DNA from: Pseudomonadota bacterium
GTDB taxonomy: Bacteria > Pseudomonadota > Gammaproteobacteria > Acidiferrobacterales > Acidiferrobacteraceae
NCBI GenBank assembly: GCA_021795255.1
Contig: JAJYPQ010000261.1
Span: forward strand, 1 to 6,124
Reading direction: 5' to 3'
Length of the DNA: 6,124 nt
The notes under the pieces are model-generated. The model was given only the letters and a program-made list of their open reading frames with translations. It was not told the origin of the DNA and searched no databases. A program made the position numbers and the translations under genes. Below, piece by piece: positions 1 through 5,444 of this stretch; within the stretch, counting starts at the first letter, position 1, and the number at the start of each line of letters is the position of its first letter.

Positions 1-25
1 CGAGAAGAGCCTTTCCCCACGGCGT

Positions 26-44
26 GTCCTGGCAACGCCAGGAC
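26..44. repeat. Perfect 8-bp GC-rich hairpin (3-nt loop)
   Basis: GTCCTGGC at 26-33 is followed by AAC and then its exact reverse complement GCCAGGAC at 37-44. Stem and loop are read directly from the sequence. There is no T-run after it on either strand, so it is not a classical intrinsic terminator. It could be a REP-like extragenic palindrome, a subterminal hairpin of a lost mobile element, or an RNA hairpin in a transcript entering from the left. The function is unknown. Confidence 0.55.
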
Positions 45-353
45 GAGAATGCGAACCGAGTACTTTTTTGCTGCGATGCCGTTCGGCTGCGACATCGGGG
101 ATCGTCAGCAGCGTCCCGTACTGGTAGACGATGCGTGTGGGAACTGCTGGAGGTCCTGCGTAATTGTGCGGATTTCCGCCACTTTTCGGCGTGCAACATC
201 CTGAGGTTTTTTCTCTAGTATTACGGCTAATCTTGCGAGCATTCGGTGCGTGAAGGGCACAGAGCGATCTGTGGCCTTTGTTGCTTCCAGCCCACGATGG
301 CCACGACCTGTTGCAACGGGGCCTTCCTGGTCGGAAAGCAATGCGAGGGCGCG

Positions 354-370
354 AGCGCGGCGCTTTTTTT
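354..370 (+). terminator. Weak plus-strand terminator-like hairpin
   Basis: AGCG (354-357) pairs with CGCT (361-364) across a 3-nt loop and runs straight into a T tract (364-370). The shape is that of an intrinsic terminator read on the plus strand, but the stem is only four base pairs and no upstream plus-strand gene is established. It could stop transcription entering from the left, or be chance in GC-rich DNA. Confidence 0.2.
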
Positions 371-387
371 AGCATCCGGCCCCAAAG

Positions 388-452
388 TGTTAACGACCCT
401 ATAAATCCGGCTCTTTGTGCCAAAAAGACGCCGATTTACACGATCGTTAACA
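388..452. repeat. Long nested imperfect palindrome across the regulator stop codon
   Basis: The outer arms are a perfect 9-bp inverted repeat, TGTTAACGA (388-396) and TCGTTAACA (444-452). Each is separated by six bases from inner arms AAATCCGGC (403-411) and GCCGATTT (430-437), which match apart from one bulged base. Innermost, TCTTT (412-416) can pair with AAAGA (424-428). All pairs share one axis (coordinate sums of 840 or 841), so the 65 bases fold as one long interrupted hairpin. The right outer arm contains the TAA stop (447-449) of the regulator. On the regulator's strand no U-tract follows, so it is not a textbook intrinsic terminator. It may still end or stabilise the 3' end of that mRNA, bind a dimeric protein, or be a remnant of a small mobile element. 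Confidence 0.55.
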
Positions 453-3400
453 ACCCAACGCTTTCTGAGCCCTGTCGGCAACGAGCCGATTTCCTTGCCT
501 CGTGGCGAGGGTTTTTGAGAATGTCATGAGGGTGCGTCCATGAGCCACAGCGTTTCGACCTTCTTGATGGATGTTCCACAGGCCTTCCTGTAGAAGGAGG
601 TCGGGTAGCATCAAATCGGCGCCCGTTTTTTCAATAAGCGCCCTGGCGTTTGCAACCGCTTTTGGAAATGTGGGCTCGCCTACAGCTAATAAAGCGGCGC
701 ACTGAATCGTTGAGCAAAAAGACAAACCGCTGCGCCATAGCTCTTCGATGCGACCCATCGTGCTTTCAAGCTCGAACGCGTTGGTCGTGGTCCACAGACC
801 CAGTTCGGCGTTCACCCAGGCTCGATAGACGCCGCCCACTGCGTCCCATAACCCCAAAGAGGCCTCGTGGCAGACTTCTTCAAGTCTGGCCACAACGGTG
901 GGCGCTCGTTCAAGATCCCTCTGAAAAAAAGAGAGTGCCGCGTGGATAACTAGCACGTAGGCGATGTTAGGCAGCACGCCGCTGTCCTCGGTCTCTTGCC
1001 ACAGCGCATCAATTTCGGTCTGGCTGTCCTGGAGTCGTCCCTGGATGAGGTTGGCAATGGCCCTGTAGGCGCGGAGGCTAATCGCTACATCCTCGCCCAG
1101 AAGCCGACGGCTCATCGCATGGAATGAGGGTTGGCATTGGCGGATACCGTCCTCCAAGGCGTCAGCTGCGTCCAGGATTTTACCCTGCCAGAGCAGTGAG
1201 ACGCCTTGCGCAAATCGACCAGCTACCACACCAAATTCCGGGTCCTCGCACTCAGACGCGGCAGCCCATAAGGCATCGCCCGCGCGCTCAGCTTCACGCA
1301 TATCGCCGTAGCCGAAGGCCCCCAGCCAAACTCCCCGCAAAGCCAAGTAGTATGGGGGCCCCTTGACGCTGTGGCGTTCGCAGAGCGCCAAGAGTCGCGA
1401 GAGATTCTCCCGCACGGGCTGGCTTGCAAAGCCCTCTACACCCCAACACATGGCAAGGTAGTCGCAGCGAAGGGCGAGCTCCTCGCGCCAAAATTGGTTG
1501 CTATCAGGGGTCCCGTCAATCGCAGTCAACGCGGAGGTAAGGTACAGCAATGCGCTTTTGGGCGTCAGAAGGGTGGCGGCCCGGCGCGCGGCAATCCGCC
1601 AGTATTTGACGGCCTCTAGAAGGTTTCCGCCTTGGCAAAAATGCTCCGCTACGCGTTCCGGGTGTGCTGCGCTCCATCCTAGGTCCTGACTAAGAAGTAA
1701 AGCCGCTTTGCCATGCCATGCGCGCTTTTGTTCGGCCGGTATGGTGGCTATCGTCGCATCGAAATAAAGGGCGTGCGAAAATCGCATATGGGTTTCATCG
1801 GCAAAGCCAAAAATTCCGGCATCCTTAAGAACGCCGAGCGCCTGGGGAAGGTGGTCCTTCATGGGCCCCTGTAGGTCGGCCAAATGGCTAAGCTGGAAAC
1901 TCTGACCTAAGATGGACGCGGTTTGCGCGACCAAAGCCGCCTGCCCTAAGGCGTAGATGCGGGCGGTCAGGGTTTCATGGAGACTGTTGGGAAGGAGGGT
2001 CTGGGCGTCCGCTACGCTATGCACCAGTTCGGCAATGGTCTTTGTAAAGAGGGGTGTGCCTTCGCTGCGCGCTGCGATAGCGTTCTGGATGGCTTTTGTG
2101 CTACTCGGCGCCACGTCGAGGATCAGCTGCTCGGTGGCCGCAGGGGTCAGCGGCGTCATGGCAATGTCGATTACGCTTCTGGCGGTGGCGAGCTGGAGAA
2201 GACCCCGTTCACGAGAGGCGAAGATGACAAGACAGGAGCTGCGCTCAACCCTTTTTACAAAGAGCGACAGGACCTGCAGGGAGCTGGGATCGATCCATTG
2301 CAGGTCGTCTACGATGACGATTCGGGGCGCCTCCTTGAGACCGTACGAGAGTACATCCAGAATGCTTTCGTGCAGCACGTCCCTGTAGTCGGAAGGGGTA
2401 GGCTCCTCAGTCATTCCTAGAGCGCCGGCGGAGATGCCGAGCCATGCCGCCCAGAGCCGCGTAAGCCACTCGTCTGCGATACCGCGTTGTGTGAGGGCGG
2501 TGGAAAGGGCCTCGTAATCAAAAGCCTGGTTGTCCTGGCCCCCCAGAATGTCTCGGACCACCGCTTCTATGGGCCCCAGGACGCTCCGTTGGTGTTCGGG
2601 TACGCACCGATATTCGCGCACATGGGTATGGCAAGGAAGGTCTTGGCAGAACTGCCTGAGAAGGTGCGTCTTGCCGATACCGGGCTCGCCAAAGATATGG
2701 ACGACGGCACCCTGACCAGTTTTGCTAGCCCGTGTCCAGGCGCTCTGGAGAGACCGGAGTTCGTTCTCTCGCCCAAAGGTCCTCAGGGGCTTTGGGCGCG
2801 GGGTGCTGCTCACACCCAAAAGGAAAAACGTGGGCGAGCCTGTGAGGAGTTCGGGCGTCAGGGTGTAATGAAACGACGTGGGTGCGCGGGTTCTGGCCAC
2901 CTCTGAGACTACGATCTGGCCCTGCCCATGCAACGCAAGGTCGTGTGCGTAACGTGAGATATCTCCAAGGATATGAGGGTGTGGCCCGTTGGTTATGAGG
3001 ACCGTGCCACAATGAATCCCGTAGCCGGCCATTATTCCGTTCTCGAGATGTGCCCGCACGCGTAACGCCGCCTCCCCGGCCCGGCGCACCCCGTCTTCAC
3101 GGTCGTGGAAGCGGATTTCCATGGAGCTATTGGGATTCAGTAAAGGGGTCCCTTCAAACAGCCGGGCGGTTTCGATAAGGAGCGGGTAGTAGCGCACCAC
3201 AAGTGATTCGGGACTTTCGTTGGTTTTTTGGAGGTAACAGGCGAGGACTGTGACGGCGCCGTTATGGAAGGAGTAGGAGGCTGTGAGATCGCTTTGGGGG
3301 GAAAGAACACCTTGTTCCTTGTTTCGTAGTCTCTTACGGAAATCCTGAATGGCCTTCCCCGGCCGGTGCCCGTGCTCTTCCGCTAAACGCTTCACAAACA

Positions 3401-4064
3401 GGTCGCAATGTGCCAGCGCAGCGTTTTCTAGGCCTGCTTCGACAAGTGTCCGCATAAGCGCCAAATGCGCGAGATCGCTTTCGGGTGCAAAAGCTACCCA
3501 TCGGCGGGCGAGATCTTGTGTCTCGGAGAGACGGCCTTGTGACCGAGACTCCTCGACGGCGCGCGCGAACAGGTCGGCGGCAAGGCTTTGGAGGATCTGT
3601 ATGTGCCGATTGTACCAGGCGGACCACCGTGGGTTGCTTTGATCACTATGTTCGTAGGGGTTTCCGCGGAGGAGCGCCAAAGCTTCGCTGTGATCTTGTG
3701 GGCGCGCCGACCCAGCAAGGCTCTGGAAAAGGAAGGCATCTATCGAGAGTGCGGCCGGGTCGAGTCCTAGGGAGTTCGTTTCCACGAGGAGGGTAGGGCC
3801 GCCCTGGCGGCCCAGGCAGATCTTGAGTTGGTGGAGGGCCTGGCTTAGACGTGGCCGCGAGCGATCAGTGGCGATACCCGGCCAGAGCAAAGAGATAAGG
3901 TTATCTCGGCTCACGATGCCGCCTTCTAGAGCCAGGTAAATCAGCAGGCGTCGCGCTGACGGAGGGGGGGTGGGGCGTCTGCGCCCCTCCACTCGAAGTT
4001 CGAGGGGGCCCAATAGGGCAAGTTCTACGGTCCTCGGCCGCCGTCCTACTTTCGTTGTCTTCAC
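447..4064 (-). CDS. Large SARP/BTAD regulator with pseudo-cyclase, STAND ATPase and TPR-like tail
   Basis: This is a cytoplasmic signal-integrating transcription regulator of 1205 residues, by domain content. Residues about 13-105 resemble the OmpR-type winged helix of SARP/AfsR proteins (LLGPLELRVEG, ARRLLIYLAL, LLWPG). Residues about 108-250 fit the helical BTAD domain. Residues about 268-395 resemble a class III nucleotidyl cyclase (VTVLACYL, GYGIHCGTVL, LGDISRYAHDL, GQIVVSE), but the expected catalytic residues are replaced. Residues about 429-730 form an AAA/STAND ATPase: GRENEL, Walker A GEPGIGKT (459-466), Walker B IVIVDDLQWID (582-592), then a winged-helix-like segment around LVAQTASILGQSF. 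The remainder is helical and TPR-like, with no C-terminal LuxR helix-turn-helix. The start is GTG at 4062-4064: an in-frame TGA lies three codons upstream, and AGAGGA sits 10 nt before it. It is transcribed divergently from the sulfotransferase and surface-protein genes. The target genes and ligand are unknown. Confidence 0.9.
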   Translation of the reverse strand: MKTTKVGRRPRTVELALLGPLELRVEGRRRPTPPPSARRLLIYLALEGGIVSRDNLISLLWPGIATDRSRPRLSQALHQLKICLGRQGGPTLLVETNSLGLDPAALSIDAFLFQSLAGSARPQDHSEALALLRGNPYEHSDQSNPRWSAWYNRHIQILQSLAADLFARAVEESRSQGRLSETQDLARRWVAFAPESDLAHLALMRTLVEAGLENAALAHCDLFVKRLAEEHGHRPGKAIQDFRKRLRNKEQGVLSPQSDLTASYSFHNGAVTVLACYLQKTNESPESLVVRYYPLLIETARLFEGTPLLNPNSSMEIRFHDREDGVRRAGEAALRVRAHLENGIMAGYGIHCGTVLITNGPHPHILGDISRYAHDLALHGQGQIVVSEVARTRAPTSFHYTLTPELLTGSPTFFLLGVSSTPRPKPLRTFGRENELRSLQSAWTRASKTGQGAVVHIFGEPGIGKTHLLRQFCQDLPCHTHVREYRCVPEHQRSVLGPIEAVVRDILGGQDNQAFDYEALSTALTQRGIADEWLTRLWAAWLGISAGALGMTEEPTPSDYRDVLHESILDVLSYGLKEAPRIVIVDDLQWIDPSSLQVLSLFVKRVERSSCLVIFASRERGLLQLATARSVIDIAMTPLTPAATEQLILDVAPSSTKAIQNAIAARSEGTPLFTKTIAELVHSVADAQTLLPNSLHETLTARIYALGQAALVAQTASILGQSFQLSHLADLQGPMKDHLPQALGVLKDAGIFGFADETHMRFSHALYFDATIATIPAEQKRAWHGKAALLLSQDLGWSAAHPERVAEHFCQGGNLLEAVKYWRIAARRAATLLTPKSALLYLTSALTAIDGTPDSNQFWREELALRCDYLAMCWGVEGFASQPVRENLSRLLALCERHSVKGPPYYLALRGVWLGAFGYGDMREAERAGDALWAAASECEDPEFGVVAGRFAQGVSLLWQGKILDAADALEDGIRQCQPSFHAMSRRLLGEDVAISLRAYRAIANLIQGRLQDSQTEIDALWQETEDSGVLPNIAYVLVIHAALSFFQRDLERAPTVVARLEEVCHEASLGLWDAVGGVYRAWVNAELGLWTTTNAFELESTMGRIEELWRSGLSFCSTIQCAALLAVGEPTFPKAVANARALIEKTGADLMLPDLLLQEGLWNIHQEGRNAVAHGRTLMTFSKTLATRQGNRLVADRAQKALGC

Positions 4065-4074
4065 CGTTTTTCAG

Positions 4075-4080
4075 TCCTCT
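4075..4080 (-). promoter_or_regulatory. Ribosome-binding site of the large regulator
   Basis: Read on the minus strand, this is AGAGGA, ten bases before the GTG start at 4062-4064. It supports GTG rather than a later internal start, and the SARP domain homology begins only about a dozen residues in. The spacer between it and the start contains one copy of the AAAAACGG word that recurs in the intergenic region, so a protein binding there could also affect initiation. Confidence 0.5.
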
Positions 4081-4235
4081 TGCGTTCCTGCGGGGAGATT
4101 GAAGCTTCGATTGCCGGCCCCGGCGCGGATGACTTCATCTCTCTTTCGTTGCTCAAGCCGTTTTTTGCGCGGTTGCTTATCTTCAATCCCCGTTTTTCTT
4201 TGGTAGGGAGACGCATACCGTACCCACGCTCTTAG

Positions 4236-4359
4236 GCTCATACGTCAGCCGTGTGTTAACGCGCTGATTTTCCAGGTGTAACCATAGCAAGAGCGGCCAA
4301 TAACGGGAAGCGTATAGTTCGCTTCACATCAGATATAAAAAGCGCGTCAGCCGCTCATA
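4236..4359 (+). repeat. Paired direct repeats CGTCAGCCG and GCTCATA
   Basis: CGTCAGCCG occurs at 4243-4251 and 4345-4353, 102 bases apart. GCTCATA lies immediately before the first copy (4236-4242) and overlaps the end of the second by one base (4353-4359), so the same two words recur in swapped order. A lone 9-base repeat in 500 bases could be chance; the shared neighbouring word makes it somewhat more notable. Possible roles are a regulator-binding site or the trace of a small duplication. Confidence 0.25.
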
Positions 4360-4419
4360 AAAGGGATACGCGAATTTCGGGGTGTTTGTTCTTCTAGGCA
4401 TAGGGAAGTGCCGTTTTTT

Positions 4420-4432
4420 CAAAAGGCTTTTG
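4420..4432. promoter_or_regulatory. 13-bp palindrome, possible operator
   Basis: CAAAAG (4420-4425), a central G, and CTTTTG (4427-4432) form a perfect palindrome directly abutting the last CCGTTTTTT word. It lies about 130 bases before the sulfotransferase start. A symmetric site of this size is typical of dimeric helix-turn-helix repressors, but nothing in the window identifies the binding protein. Confidence 0.25.
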
Positions 4433-4565
4433 GTTCTATGCCATGTATTTCGCTCACGGTTTCCGGTGCACATCGTATTGACTTAATGCCTTCTAGACGT
4501 GGCTATCGCGTCGGGGTTGCTCATGTTTCTTGATCGCTTCCCCACCTTGTGCGGTCATGACGCTC

Positions 4566-5377
4566 ATGAATAAAACGCTGCATGGTATTTCGGGTTTGCC
4601 TTGTTCTGGATCAACGCTCCTAGCGGCGCCTCTGAAACAGAACCCCCGGTTCGAGATCGGCATGACAAGCCCTGTTGCAGGTCTTTTTACGACACGGTTT
4701 CGCGAAATGAGCAGTCGCAACGAGCTTTCCCGCTTATGAGTGGCACCCACCGGCGCCTTGTGCCGAATGGCCTCTTTTCTAGTTATTACGCCGATACGCA
4801 GGCGGACGTCATCTTCGACACCAATCGCGCCTGGTGTACGCGTCTGCCGCTCCTGTCCACCCTCTGGCCGGAAAGCCGGGTCATGGCCTGTGTGCGGGAT
4901 GTGGGTGCCATCATGAATAGCGTGGAGCACTTGGTGCGCCAAAACGTCCTGCAACCGTCTTCGATCTTTCACTACCAGTCCGGAGGCACGGTCTACACCC
5001 GCGTCAATGGCTTGGCCGGCCCCGAGGGCCTCGTGGGTTATGCCTATGACGCCTTAAAAGAGGCCTTCTATGGGGCGGACGCCGATCGCTTACTGCTGGT
5101 GCAGTATGAAACGCTCACCACAAACCCTGAAAAGGCCTTAGCGGCTGTTTATGACTTTTTGGGGGAGCCGTCCTACGCGCATGACTGTGCCCATGTGGCT
5201 TATGATGCCACGGCCTTTGACACCAAGGCCGGGACCCCGGGACTCCACACCGTGCGCCCCGAGGTCAAGGCCCTTCCTCGCCCCCTGATCCTGCCCCCGG
5301 ATCTTGTTCACCGGTTTGCACGCGACGCCTTTTGGAAGGATGCCGCGAACAATCCGCGCGGGGTCACTGTGGTATGA
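4566..5377 (+). pseudogene. Sulfotransferase family protein, split by a -1 frameshift
   Basis: Sulfotransferases of this family move a sulfuryl group from PAPS to an acceptor; the acceptor here is unknown. The reading frame changes midway. The N-terminal part (ATG 4566, 57 residues) carries ISGLPCSGSTLLA, the 5'-phosphosulfate-binding loop, and ends at TGA 4737-4739. The rest (213 residues, frame from ATG 4736 to TGA 5375-5377) carries the 3'-phosphate-binding segment CVRDVGAIMNSVEH, then GGTVYTR, GYAYDALKEAFYG and GTPGLHTVRPE, all typical of the family. Joined, they give about 270 residues, the family's usual size. Loss of one base at TTATGA near 4734-4737 explains the break. The loop has Cys where family members usually have Arg (GLPRSGST), which also suggests decay. 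ATG 4566 fits the family N-terminus; no clear ribosome-binding site precedes it. Alternatives are a sequencing error, or two coupled pieces through the ATGA overlap. Confidence 0.8.
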
Positions 5378-5426
5378 CCGTTGCCTTGGCTTCATTCATG
5401 TTTTTATTGTCTCCTAACCACTCTTT

Positions 5427-5432
5427 GAGAGG
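5427..5432 (+). promoter_or_regulatory. Ribosome-binding site of the ESPR surface protein
   Basis: GAGAGG lies 12 bases before ATG 5445-5447. The spacing is slightly long, but it is the only purine-rich Shine-Dalgarno-like run in the 67-base gap after the sulfotransferase stop, and it supports the start that gives an intact ESPR. No terminator separates the two genes, so they may share a transcript. Confidence 0.4.
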
Positions 5433-5444
5433 CCCTATCCTGTT

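Larger units (their letters stand above)
1..446. other. Left-flank region with no recognisable gene
   Basis: I see no supportable gene here. Short open frames exist on both strands, but none gives a protein I recognise, has a convincing ribosome-binding site, or shows family motifs. The plus-strand frame beginning at base 1 stays open to a TGA at 202-204 (67 residues), so the C-terminal end of a gene entering from the left cannot be fully excluded. The stretch contains a perfect hairpin (26-44), a weaker stem (166-182, GTGCGG against CCGCCAC with a bulge, followed by TTTT), a short stem at 354-364 (AGCG and CGCT) followed by seven T, and the long palindrome at 388-452. The second and third could be weak plus-strand terminators. 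The regulator at 447-4064 is transcribed leftward into this region. Confidence 0.5.
4064..4419 (+). repeat. Four same-orientation CCGTTTTT words (candidate operator sites)
   Basis: CCGTTTTT occurs at 4064-4071, 4158-4165, 4190-4197 and 4411-4418, always in the same orientation; the second and last have a sixth T. The start-to-start distances are 94, 32 and 221 bases, close to 9, 3 and 21 turns at 10.5 bp per turn, so all four would lie on the same DNA face. The first copy overlaps the regulator's GTG codon. I noticed only one other copy in the window, inside the regulator gene (623-630). SARP regulators are known to bind short direct repeats, so these could be sites for the adjacent regulator. 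That link is inference, and T-runs are common in intergenic DNA. Confidence 0.35.
4065..4565. promoter_or_regulatory. Divergent intergenic control region
   Basis: This stretch of about 500 bases separates the leftward regulator from the rightward sulfotransferase and surface-protein genes, so it should hold promoters for both directions. It is visibly AT-richer than the flanking genes. It holds most of four CCGTTTTT words, a CGTCAGCCG direct repeat and a 13-bp palindrome. I found no strong sigma-70 pair. The best weak minus-strand candidate is TTATGA, 17 bases, TATATC (about 4333-4361). On the plus strand there is a TATAAA at 4334-4339 without a good -35, and a TTGACT at 4478-4483 without a good -10. 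No coding frame here is convincing. Confidence 0.55.

Noticed and set aside
227..529. Short open frames on both strands around the regulator's 3' end
   Set aside because: No family resemblance or ribosome-binding site, and they overlap the regulator's C-terminus and the palindrome.
1957..2420. Two overlapping plus-strand open frames of over 140 residues
   Set aside because: They are mirror frames of the ATPase segment of the large regulator, whose Walker motifs fix the minus strand as coding.
4478..4506. Sigma-70 promoter from TTGACT at 4478-4483
   Set aside because: The -35 is good, but the hexamer 17 bases later is GGCTAT, a poor -10, and no alternative spacing improves it.
4601..4735. 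N-terminal extension of the downstream sulfotransferase frame from a TTG at 4601
   Set aside because: These residues are an out-of-frame reading of the PAPS-loop region; the homologous N-terminus is in the other frame, from ATG 4566.
4493..4972. Minus-strand open frame of 159 residues
   Set aside because: It lies opposite the sulfotransferase, whose motifs are clear on the plus strand; its own translation shows no recognisable family.
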